NCBI RefSeq assembly: GCF_000003605.2
Contig: NW_003145294.1
Location: 63,852 to 75,006, forward strand
Direction of reading: 5' to 3'
Origin: Saccoglossus kowalevskii
Taxonomy: Eukaryota; Hemichordata; Enteropneusta; Harrimaniidae
Length of the DNA: 11,155 nucleotides
Shown: piece by piece, positions 1-8,650 of the stretch
How positions within the stretch are numbered: position 1 is the stretch's first letter
Layout: every line of letters starts with the position of its first letter
Notes under the pieces: generated by a model
What the model saw: only the letters and a program-made list of their open reading frames with translations
Databases searched by the model: none
What the model was told of the DNA's origin: nothing
Program-made: the position numbers and the translations under genes

Positions 1-262
1 TACCAAATATTATCTTCAATATAGCTTCATCTTTGGTCCATATTAAATAACGACTCATTATTTCAGTTTAAATTAATATCATGCTTATGCTTGCTATGCT
101 TCCCACATTTACTAAAGCTTCCATGCGCCACAGTTTTTCAATGAATTTAATTTTCTTAATTTTACTGATTCCAATCGTTATATTGGAGTTTATATACATC
201 AACTGTGCACTCTGGAAGTTCAAAGGCACATTTCCTTAGCTGGCATACCAATTATCAGACTA

Positions 263-276
263 GCGCCCCCTTCCGC
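263..276 (-). promoter_or_regulatory. CTCF-like motif, minus orientation
   Basis: Read on the minus strand the site contains AGGGGGCGC, a perfect fit to the 3' core of the CTCF consensus CCASYAGRKGGCRS. I count 11 of 14 positions matching overall, with the misses in the 5' half. CTCF is an insulator and looping factor conserved across bilaterians. It points away from the two other matches in this window. A single motif of this length can occur by chance, and binding is inferred only. Confidence 0.3.
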
Positions 277-539
277 CTAGATGCGTTAGTTCTCTCGTAC
301 GTAACGACAAAAAAATACTTTCTTTGTTATTGTATTTCTACTCTGAATAGACAAATCGATAAAAAATGGGTTAATTAATACAACTTCAATTACGTAAAAA
401 TTTTCCGGATAATGTGGAGTGTAATTGGAAATATAATCAAATGTTATTTACGACTATTATATATCATCAGCTCGATTTAAAGTTGAATAAATTAAACATA
501 AAAAAAGAACAAGTTGATCAAAGATATACGTATTCAGAA

Positions 540-557
540 AATCACAATCACAATCAC
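540..557 (+). repeat. (AATCAC)3 short tandem repeat
   Basis: Three exact head-to-tail copies of AATCAC, running directly into a CACGTG E-box at 555-560. It is too short to be called a microsatellite with confidence, but the periodicity is exact. Confidence 0.8.
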
Positions 558-913
558 GTGGTTGAGCCTGACACACGATTCACTGCAACTGCGTTTGTGA
601 CAGCGTGGTGTCTTGATTGGTATATCAGTCCTACCCTGAATGTATACACCCGTGCACATAAACACAGTAACGACACTGACGCGCCCGTTGTATAATTAAC
701 TGCAATTAAATATCAAGTAATCTCCGGGGTGATATTGAAAAAAAAAACACATTTCATTTTTGTTGAGATTATACATATTATACTGCCCTCTGTCTGAGGC
801 GATACAAAACAAACATGCATTTGGAAGCCTCAGGGTGATTCAATTGACCATATTTGAAGTTTTATGCATACCATTGCGTTCCAAACAACAAAAGTGCGGT
901 ATATATATTATAA

Positions 914-1054
914 CCATCGTGTACACCACCATCTTCGCCAGCCAAGGTTAATTTATTTGGTCGTAGCCTCGACATTAATGGAGATGGGGTAGCCGGCTTT
1001 GAAACCGTGCGACTCGGGCGATGCTTGTACTCGAGAAATCTCGGAATAACGTGA
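914..1054 (+). other. CpG-rich pocket, possible exon or coding remnant
   Basis: About a dozen CpG dinucleotides fall in 141 bp, against sparse CpG on either side. The plus strand is open for 46 codons between a TAA at 911-913 and TGA at 1052-1054. A pyrimidine-rich acceptor-like CCATCTTCGCCAG ends at 941. Around 971-988 the frame reads D-I-N-G-D-G, the pattern found in calcium-binding loops (EF-hand, dockerin, FG-GAP). The Glu that should close an EF-hand is at loop position 11 rather than 12, so it is not a canonical EF-hand. The minus strand is also open: an 88-codon ATG frame (862-1128), plus another frame ending in TAA with many C- or G-ending codons. With three frames open, composition alone may explain the signal. 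Coding strand and function are unresolved. Confidence 0.2.
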
Positions 1055-2507
1055 TAGATGGTGTAAATCACAATTATTTTAACACATTTGTCAGTGTCTA
1101 CAACCTGGCTTCCATACCTATGCATCAATTGTCGAATTTGATTTCAAATCCCAAACATTGATATCAATCAATACCAAATCGAAACACTGGTTTGACTTGT
1201 TTAATTATATTATGTTAATTGACCCCGATAGCGGATAATGGGACATGAGTTACGTGTATCTGGTACAAATGACCAGTATTTCCGGATCCGTCCACAAAGT
1301 GAATATACTCAATATAAGCAATCCATATGTATTACGTGTAAATCAAATACTAAATACTTGCACCAAAATTTAAAAACCACATAAGGGGTGCAAATTAAAA
1401 ATGCAATGTAAAAGACAAGCGATATAAAAAAGGGCCATTAGAAAGAGCAAATAAGATGAAATTAGACGGTTCGCAACCCTTCGTCATTCTGAACATGAAA
1501 GGAAATTGATCATTTAGAAAAACACCTGCTCAGACTGGCCAAGGGATTATGGAAGTTGATGCTTTTTAGTTCAACTTAGTTGTAGACAGCTTATAGAGTG
1601 TTCTCTATCAAGACGAGTAGTATAATCACCACTTATAAGGACCCCAGCTGTCATGTTTATATCACAGAACTGTTTTGCAGACATAATGTATTGTTGTGCA
1701 GATCTTACATCGAAATGACATTTCGTTTTACCATAACTGCATGATTTTAGCGTGTCACGAGTTTGATTAATTCACTTGACGGGTGCTCAATGTTAACGCG
1801 TCACTGTAGCGTTTTTATTGATGCGGGTAAAGACGCTTTGGCATGTACAGCAACATCGTCTATAGCAGGGTAAAGGGGCGGCTATACAATGTGGAATGCG
1901 CACTGAGAATTTACAGATTGGGCATTCTTTGCCACAATATTATATAAACATGTATTTTTGTTAGATGAACTCGTTAACAAAGGAAAAGATAATTTTACGA
2001 AATTGTTGATGACGTGTAGGATTACTGGAATGGGATCACAACGTTAGCATGTGGCCAGAAGTAAAGATTACGGCGTGTTTCAGTTCCCATCCACACTATA
2101 TATGGTAGGACTGTGATTCACGAAGGTTCAAATTTCCTTAAATGGTACGTGTTTCAAAAAATAAGCCGTAAGTGGAGAAAACTGAATCTGGTATATGAAT
2201 GTCGCATTGTTGCAATCACGATATAATACGTATATGTAGCTATGAGTACATAAAAACGACATGGACAAAAGGAAGTCCCGTTACATAATATTTTCAGTAT
2301 ATACAAGTAAACATTCTCACGTATCTTCAGGCGCAGGCATTCGGAATATTATGGTGCGTTTTCATTCGCCATTTTAATTTCCACTATTCCATTACATAGT
2401 GTGTTTGCGATCATATCGCGGCGTTTGTTTAGCTTCCAGTGGCTCGAGCTTGGAGTAGTGTTCTTATAATCTGGCAGCTTACATCCAATATACTATTGCT
2501 GGGTCAG

Positions 2508-2522
2508 TAATAATAATAATAA
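2508..2522 (+). repeat. (TAA)5 microsatellite
   Basis: Five perfect TAA units in a row, a typical short eukaryotic trinucleotide repeat. Confidence 0.9.
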
Positions 2523-2737
2523 TTTCACTATATATTTATATGCGAAACTATATACGATATGCAAAACTCTGGCAAGGCGCCGTGCTTGCAATGTGTTAAA
2601 ATATCAATCATTCAATCCACAGTCCCTCTATCCCAAACATTTCTGTTCACAGTTAAACAAACTCGCCTAATTATCCTGTTTTGTTCGCGTAAGTCATCAA
2701 CACGCGGATATCACATTGTGCGTGGCTAAAGAAAATT

Positions 2738-2749
2738 AACAACAACAAC
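2738..2749 (+). repeat. (AAC)4 short tandem repeat
   Basis: Four perfect AAC units followed by an imperfect continuation (CAAAG). Short and probably of no functional weight. Confidence 0.8.
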
Positions 2750-3173
2750 CAAAGAAGATTGGCCAATAAGTCTTAATTTAGACTAACGAACACCAAAAAT
2801 AGCCTCAGTGACGTAGAGACGGCTTCCGAATTAGCAGGGTTTATTGTTACAGCTGTGTGTGTCTGCACCCACCTGGCATAATGCAGTTAAAAAACAACTA
2901 AAGTACGATATAATTGATTTAGCTGGATGCAATGTTCACAGTCAATAACCATAATCATGTTAGCCGCGCGTTCTCAGATGCTATCTAAATTTTCGTAATA
3001 GGAATCTGTCTTTCACTAGTCTTTACACTGCGGGATGAAATAGTGTTTTAAATGAGATGTTTGTGATGACACGTATTAGAATTCATTACAATTAATCCAG
3101 TGTTGCTATACTGGTATGTACGTAATATACTCAAATCATCTGTGATCAAAAAAGTGTTGGAAACATGTACAGT

Positions 3174-3185
3174 GAACGAACGAAC
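3174..3185 (+). repeat. (GAAC)3 followed by (GAAT)2
   Basis: Three perfect GAAC units, then AAGT, then two GAAT units from 3190. This suggests local replication slippage with a drifting tetranucleotide unit. Confidence 0.75.
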
Positions 3186-3248
3186 AAGTGAATGAATGAC
3201 TTTTGAAATATTGTCTCAGATTAAAAAAATGGTAGATTTAAGCCACAC

Positions 3249-3272
3249 TGACGTCACCGTGAGCGCTGACGT
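3249..3272 (+). promoter_or_regulatory. CRE palindrome plus a CRE half-site
   Basis: TGACGTCA at 3249-3256 is the perfect palindromic cAMP-response element bound by CREB/ATF bZIP dimers. TGACGT follows at 3267-3272, with TGACGTAG running on to 3274. The two begin 18 bp apart. A 71-codon ATG frame (3196-3411) spans this point but shows no domain and I do not treat it as a gene. No promoter elements or transcription start are evident nearby, so regulatory use is inferred from motif match alone. Confidence 0.3.
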
Positions 3273-3439
3273 AGATAATAACTGGATTATTAAATTGACA
3301 AGTTATCATTGCGTCACCAGAAATCAGGCAACTGCGTGGGTTAGAACCAGTCAATGGTACATAATTATATTCATAAATGTTATAGCTGTAGTAACAGCAG
3401 GTGTGGTGTGATAATCTATGGCAAATTTCACCTCTAATA

Positions 3440-3452
3440 TAACCTTTGACCC
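3440..3452 (-). promoter_or_regulatory. DR1 nuclear-receptor-type site
   Basis: Read on the minus strand, two hexamers, GGGTCA and AGGTTA, are separated by one base (A). This is a direct repeat with 1-bp spacing, the arrangement bound by HNF4, RXR heterodimers and COUP-TF. It differs at one position from GGGTCAAAGGTCA. A second DR1-like site on the same strand lies at 6413. Binding is inferred, not shown. Confidence 0.3.
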
Positions 3453-3456
3453 ACGA

Positions 3457-4653
3457 CATCGACCGTGAATCTATTTTAAAATTATAGCTATTGGGAGTTT
3501 TTACTAGTTATAAGTATATGTCTTTCAAATAGCAAAACTCAATTTAAGTTGAACAACGCAGGCCGGGTCACGTGAATTGACGCTAACAATGACTGCTTGA
3601 ATTTAATTACTGCGGCTTTTGTAAAAATACCACACACGATTGATATTAAAATTCATTTTTCTGCCACTGTTAGCAACACAGAAACGATAAGTGGTTTTAA
3701 GAATACACACTTAAAGATCTTTGTCATATCAGTTTATGTATTTTGATTTCACACTCCAAAACTTATGCTCTCCGTAACGTTGTCTGAATTAAATAGAAAG
3801 GCAACGTTGAATACACCTGTAGAGGGCATCACCTTCACCAAGCGTTTCATTTTGATTGTATAGTCATCCATACGTCAACCTCATCGAAACCCGTAATAAT
3901 TAAATTGATTCAAGGCCAATGACCAAGCGAGAAACTGTAAACAAAAAATGCATGTTACAGGCGTTGTAAACATTGCCTGGGAGTCATACCAATGACAATG
4001 CGGCGAAACGACCACCTCCATTGTTTAATAACTACTACACAGGCCACAATACCGTATCAACTGAAATGAATTGACAGTCGGGTATCAACTAATAAAAACA
4101 AATAAAACTGTTCTAATGGTTAATACAAATAAAAATATACGTCAATTTAAAGAGTGGAATTCAAATTGAGTACAATAGTTGTGTATACGTATTCCTGATT
4201 GTCACTGGAAATGAAATGTATCCAATGAATGACATATAAAATAACACTAATTGATCAAAAGAACTGCAGTTTATGATGAATTATAACATACTGAGATATG
4301 TAATTTCAATCATTTAACACTGAAGTGAAATAAACGTGCAAAGGAAGAATATGGCTTGATAAAAAACTTGATATTGTTTTTTATACTAACACAATTCTAA
4401 TCGGAAGTGCGACGTAAATGTATATTTGATCAATAGTGTTTGCAATCCCACGATTCAAGTATATACGTCACACGTTGATCACGCCACTCGGTGATGACAA
4501 AACGACACATATGCTTAGTAACTCTAACACTACCTTTGATTCTGCTTGACAATACGACTGCAAGGGTTTGGGTTTAACGTCAGGCAGTAGTTACAATTAC
4601 CCTTACCATGTATCAGGTACAACCTTCTAAATTCAGGTTTGGGAATTGTCCTT
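3457..4653. other. Non-coding stretch with no recognised gene
   Basis: Nothing longer than chance-length frames and no RNA gene. It contains one CACGTG E-box at 3569-3574, the second CTCF-like match at 3816, and scattered TALE-type TGACAG words. Composition becomes steadily more AT-rich towards the octamer block that follows. Confidence 0.55.
3816..3829 (+). promoter_or_regulatory. CTCF-like motif, plus orientation
   Basis: Reads CCTGTAGAGGGCAT, matching CCASYAGRKGGCRS at 12 of 14 positions, with misses at the third and last. The 11-mer TAGAGGGCATC recurs exactly at 10282. The two copies are in the same orientation and bracket the octamer-rich block. Insulator function is inferred. Confidence 0.3.
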
Positions 4654-5741
4654 ATTTGCATGTTACTGTGAACGTTTATCGAAATTTCGTTTACAGTACA
4701 GATTATATTTATTTTATCGGTGTGCAGACACGCTTATCATATATACATTTTGTACATTAAATTATTGAACCGAGTTTCAGCAATTACAATATGTCTGATA
4801 ACAAATGTAAGCTGTCTGGTTTTCATGGTAACAATGTGGTGACCAATTTTAATATAAGAAAAATCACAAATTATATTTCAATCTCAAAATGCCTGATAAT
4901 CAATCAACTGCGTCGAAATAAAACTAATTCAAAACTCATTAATATTCAGCAAATAGTCATGCAATGTTAATTTTCATATTCTTGTAATATTTCGATTATT
5001 GTGTAAGAAATATATATGAAATTTATATATGTCTAACCAAAGCTCAAATAAATCAATTGCTGGCAAATAATCAAAATAATCTAATTTGCATACTGTGAAT
5101 TTTATCTGTATAACATTTTGCAACTCGTAATGTATTTGCTTGATTAAATTTAGAATTTTTCCATGTGACATTTTTGTAAACCATTTGATTTAAAGGGAAG
5201 ATATGAATTGAAACAAACACGTGCAAAACCCACCAATTGCATGTAATCAATGAGCACAACTATTAGCTAACTAACTGTTTAGTATTTAATCGGAATTAGT
5301 TGTTTACGTAATCTATTTAATTTGCATATTCTTACTTAATTCAGTGATCGCTGACATATAACAGTTTCTGCTTACAGCTTTTCCAGGGGGGATTTGTATT
5401 ATAACACAATCTAAATTATACTTTAATGCAAAAAACAGTCCTTTGTATTTAGCTCCGTGCTCCTCTGTTAAGTACAACAGCAAATATTCTGTTGGTGAGC
5501 AGATAGAAGACATCCAACACGGCTATACGAGAAAAACATGACAACCTGATGGATTATTTACGTTATAACATATAATATTAGAAATTGGGGGCTGTGTACA
5601 CGAAATGCACCATAAAGCGTGCGCTAGAAACATACTTATACGCAATTTAATTTGCATGTACTTAATCCATTTTAAACGCCTTTGCAGTTATTCTATTAAT
5701 TTAGTTCTTGAATTAACTTGAGTTAACTGCTAACAGTCGTT

Positions 5742-5777
5742 CAAAACGTGCACAGAATGACCAAAACGCGCACGTTT
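5742..5777 (+). repeat. Direct and inverted repeat with 20-bp period
   Basis: CAAAACGTGCAC (5742-5753) recurs as CAAAACGCGCAC (5762-5773), exactly 20 bp downstream with one change. In addition AAACGTGC at 5744-5751 is the inverse complement of GCACGTTT at 5770-5777, so the segment can also form an 8-bp stem with an 18-nt loop. It is a CpG-bearing island within very AT-rich DNA and could be a paired protein-binding site roughly two helical turns apart. Confidence 0.6.
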
Positions 5778-5880
5778 CACACGGATTAAAATGAGTTGTA
5801 TGCAGAAATTTGCATATATAGCAATTCCTGAAGCCTACCGTTATAGCCAGTGTTTTTTTAGTCATGTAACCAAAATTTAT

Positions 5881-5910
5881 CCATAACTACCTATAATACC
5901 CATAATTACC
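5881..5910 (+). repeat. Imperfect direct repeat, 19-bp period
   Basis: CCATAACTACC (5881-5891) is repeated as CCATAATTACC (5900-5910) with one mismatch, 19 bp apart. No further copies follow. Confidence 0.6.
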
Positions 5911-6412
5911 AGTAGTTGACTAACGTCATTGGTTACCTCAAACAAATCTACCATCATTGGAGCGTTGAAAGTTCAGTATATTGAAATCACTGTATTTGCC
6001 ATTGCCGTTAGTTCTTTTAATTGAGAATGGAAATTTTAATCAATATATTCATATATAATGTCGCAATGTACGTGAATGGTCCGCTGGTATTTTAAGAAAT
6101 TCTAAGTATTCTAAAATTTCTGACTAGACAATATTATAAAACTATATCATTTATATTGTATCATCATTTACAGTCTGGATCAATAATTTGTTGTTCTGTC
6201 AAGTATACAATGTTTTCTTTACACACTATGCCTTTAATTATGTTTTATATGGTCAGTAACTGTTACAAGTTAATAAATAACTATATTATTTAATGTCACT
6301 TGAATATTTGAATGAATATTTTCTGTGAAATTAATATACTTAATTGAAGATTTTAAAACAAAAATCGTGCAGTGACGCAGGTTTATCCATGATATGAACA
6401 TAGTGTATCGGA

Positions 6413-6425
6413 TTACCTTTGACCT
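6413..6425 (-). promoter_or_regulatory. DR1 nuclear-receptor-type site
   Basis: On the minus strand the site reads AGGTCA, a spacer A, then AGGTAA. It is one base away from a perfect DR1 of AGGTCA half-sites, the element used by HNF4, RXR partners and COUP-TF. It lies inside the octamer-rich block and in the same orientation as the DR1-like site at 3440. Confidence 0.3.
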
Positions 6426-6482
6426 TTTATAATAGACTATATATCTAGTGTATATTAATGAACTGAATACATGCATAATCTG

Positions 6483-6498
6483 CAATGTAATTACATTG
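6483..6498. repeat. Perfect 16-bp palindrome
   Basis: CAATGTAATTACATTG is identical to its own reverse complement. The centre, TAATTA, is a homeodomain core word, so a dimeric homeodomain site is one reading. A chance palindrome is the simpler one. Confidence 0.7.
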
Positions 6499-7175
6499 TG
6501 TTCGATACGATATGAATAATAAGTTGTACCACTATTATTGACGGTGTAATTGCTTAAGCATGCACGATAGTTACACGTGTATTCAATATTGTATGCAAAA
6601 AAAAAACACTGTCGGAACAAGTGAAACAACGAAATTAAACATACGAAATGCATTCCGTGAACTCATTGTGTGAACTCCAGGCCCTTCCCGCAATTTCAAA
6701 CTAAAAATAATCACTCTAGTAAAGTTTACCTTTTTATGCAAATTTTAAATTTACAAATTAACATTAATTTGCATATTTATTTGAAATATATCCTGATTAA
6801 TCATAGTCAACTGTAATCAGAACACACAATACGAATTGCGAGATGTTATACAAATTTTTAATTATTTTCAATAATTGATGGACTTAAGTGAGCTTTGGTT
6901 TTACATACACATCCAGACCTATTAACAAATTAAGGATGTGATGCCCCAGACTAGGCAACATTTATTATATCTGGTCAATACAATAGGAATATCAGAAATA
7001 TTTTATACCATGTAACTATTGACTTGTAGAATAATCTGATTCCCAAATTTGATAAATTTTCTGATAAAAACAAATAAAGTAGGATGGTGAAAATCTGTAC
7101 TGTAGGATAATGTTAACATTTCAAATAAATTTATAAATTGACATATGCAAATGAGAACAATTTGCACAACTATTG

Positions 7176-7357
7176 TTATATTATGAAGTTATTGTGGGAA
7201 AAGTTAGTATGCACGGAGGCAGTACGCTGATCATATTGACTGGTACGTAGCGGAGGTCGATGTACTACCATACTGCCTGAGTAAGCACTCTTGCGGTATT
7301 CTCTCGATACCCTATGTTGGTGACGCATTGTACCCCAAAATAAAAACCGGTTTATAA
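7176..7357. other. CpG-rich pocket with hairpin and open frames
   Basis: The 7209-7330 part has about eight CpGs and higher GC than the AT-rich DNA on its left. The plus strand is open for 49 codons without ATG (7208-7354, TAA at 7355), with a donor-like GTAAGC at 7281 and a weak acceptor-like GTTAG just upstream. The minus strand has an ATG frame of 50 codons (7328 down to TAA at 7176-7178), rich in Ser, Arg and His. Neither protein is recognised. AGGCAGTA (7217-7224) is the inverse complement of TACTGCCT (7271-7278), and TGGTA (7241-7245) pairs with TACCA (7266-7270), giving a bulged hairpin. This may be a decayed exon, an unannotated small exon, or part of the repeat-like element that follows. 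Confidence 0.2.
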
Positions 7358-7623
7358 GATCAGATGTATAGTAAGAAACAGCGTTCGATTAATCTGGTGA
7401 CAAAATAGGTGTTTACACGTTCAAATTTATATCATCAGATTAAGCCCATGAGATGATCTAACATCAGCCTCTGCGCTTTACATGGTCCGAATAATCTGAT
7501 CAGAATATTGGAACGCCAAAGTTCAAGTACGTCAGCATTTTTTTAAAAATCCGATCAGACATCCGATGCGGTTTATCTGAGCACAATAAATTGATCAGAT
7601 AAATCTGTTTATTTAAACCGGTC
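7344..7623. mobile_element. MITE-like element with inverted ends
   Basis: The left end carries the palindrome AAACCGGTTT (7344-7353), and the right end carries TTTAAACCGGT (7612-7622). ACCGGTTTA on the left therefore faces TAAACCGGT on the right as inverted termini about 275 bp apart. Between them the word ATCAGAT/ATCTGAT occurs four times exactly (7359, 7434, 7494, 7594), with further one-off variants near 7391, 7552 and 7575 and a 10-bp palindrome TCTGATCAGA at 7495-7504. Subterminal repeated words between short inverted ends and no coding capacity are typical of miniature inverted-repeat transposons. I could not see a clear target-site duplication, and a related 12-mer GAATAATCTGAT also sits outside at 7029, matching 7489. 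Family is not assignable. Confidence 0.4.
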
Positions 7624-8632
7624 TTATGACAATTTCGAACATTCAAGTATATACATAGGGTTTATATGCCTGACCGTGTAGTAGTAAAACAGTGAGTAAC
7701 TGTAAAATCTGCAAGGCACGCTGACAAATACAAAGATCTCTGTTGTCACTCTTTTACGGTACATGTTTTTCCAAAAACACAATCTTCTACGATGCCGTTC
7801 TCTTAAATAGCAAAACAAAACAACAGAAACGCAATATTAATTTCTGTCAATGTATTACTTTGATATTTAACGTTTTTTTATGCGTTTGAAATTAGTTTTG
7901 TCTTTAAAGATTTGCCCTTGTCTATTAAAAACAGTTGTTTTCTTTCACTTAGTCATTACATTTTAGAGTAGACTTATAAAGCAGCATTTACAGAGCAATC
8001 TGTTTTTCAAATATTCAATAAGTAGGGAAAACAACAAAAACGTTGGAAAAGTGTTACACCCTGAGTTGCTTACGTTAGATGTTATAATGTAACGCGCTTG
8101 GAGCTCGTAGTCAGAAGTTACCTTACAAGCTTTTTAAGCTTTGCGAAATGTTAGTTTTTGCCTTTTATGGTATATAATAAATAATTGTATTTTGATTCAG
8201 AATTGAAGCCGTTATTAGGGTTGAAGTAGCTGGAAAACAACAGATAATTAAATAATGACCTCACAAGTGTTATCATTATTGTCTATTACAAACATGCATA
8301 CTGAAAATTAGTGTAACATTTCTAAACATAATTTGATCTTGAACTTGGTGTAATTGTTAAACAAAATATCATGAGATTTAAAATCGACCTTACCCCCTCA
8401 GTAAAAAAAAATTAAGGAATTAAAAATAATAATCTATTTTACCTCTTAATAAGATTTATTCGATCAACAGTATCGCAGCATCCACGTGGTTTTACTGAAT
8501 ATATATTGTTCAGGGCAGCCAAAGATTAAATTATTGTGAGCGATGAATCAATCTATCTATGTTTTTATTCCCAAATACAATCACTAATGAGTACAAATAA
8601 CTCAACAGGTTATGTTTGTCTGTTCATTCTTT

Positions 8633-8650
8633 CCCCCCCGGGGGGGGGGG
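8633..8650. repeat. C7G11 homopolymer junction
   Basis: Seven C (8633-8639) abut eleven G (8640-8650), giving a 14-bp perfect self-complementary core of pure C/G in AT-rich DNA. It can fold on itself and is hard to sequence accurately, so run length and even continuity across it are uncertain. Confidence 0.85.

Larger units (their letters stand above)
1..913. other. Non-coding AT-rich stretch
   Basis: No convincing gene. A 93-codon ATG frame runs from 414 to 695 on the plus strand, but it has no recognisable domain, opens with a Lys/Asn/Tyr-rich AT-driven composition and contains a His-Asn run that merely translates a short tandem repeat, so I read it as chance. The stretch holds a CTCF-like match near 263, a TTAATTAA palindrome at 371-378, and one CACGTG E-box at 555-560. 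Local GC rises between about 545 and 690 without a supporting splice or domain signal. Confidence 0.6.
1055..3173. other. Non-coding stretch with no recognised gene
   Basis: No frame with a recognisable domain and no RNA gene was found on either strand. The stretch holds two short tandem repeats (listed separately). A plus-strand frame of about 37 codons around 2290-2400 sits behind an acceptor-like TTTTCAG but lacks a donor. CpG is somewhat more frequent here, for example 1750-1860 and 2400-2450, than in the block after 4650. I see nothing else that can be supported. Confidence 0.55.
4654..7152. promoter_or_regulatory. POU octamer cluster in AT-rich block
   Basis: Eight exact copies of the POU-factor octamer lie in 2.5 kb. 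ATTTGCAT occurs at 4654, 5084, 5320, 5650, 5808 and 6767, and ATGCAAAT at 6736 and 7145. A one-mismatch copy (ATTTGCAC) is at 7160. Four carry a TA extension, TAATTTGCAT (5082, 5318, 5648, 6765), and two share the 13-mer ATTTAATTTGCAT (5315, 5645). Using the local base composition I estimate well under one exact octamer expected here by chance. The octamer is the classical Oct/POU-domain target, so this may be a homotypic enhancer. No coding exon is convincing within the block: the 127-codon minus frame at 6270-6653 is AT-driven (Tyr, Ile, Asn, Ser) without a domain. An alternative source is an old dispersed repeat carrying the word. Confidence 0.4.

Noticed and set aside
414-695. 93-codon plus-strand ATG frame
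   Set aside because: No recognisable family; the His-Asn run is just the (AATCAC)3 repeat translated, and there is no transcription or splice evidence.
2124-2136. GGTTCAAATTTCC resembling a tRNA B box
   Set aside because: It misses two of the defining C positions, and no A box or cloverleaf arms are present upstream.
6270-6653. 127-codon minus-strand ATG frame, the longest in the window
   Set aside because: Composition is AT-driven (Tyr, Ile, Asn, Ser) without a domain, signal peptide or splice support. It sits in the most AT-rich block, where the codons follow base composition, and frames of this order occur by chance in 11 kb.
8129-8240. Minus-strand acceptor TTGTTTTCCAG with donor-like AAG|GTAACT downstream
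   Set aside because: All three frames contain stops before the donor, so it cannot be an internal coding exon. As a last exon it would add only about 25 codons without a poly(A) signal close by.
555-8488. Five CACGTG E-boxes (555, 3569, 5218, 6574, 8483)
   Set aside because: The number is above my rough expectation of about one, but they are scattered over 8 kb with no shared flank or spacing, so I do not claim a cluster.
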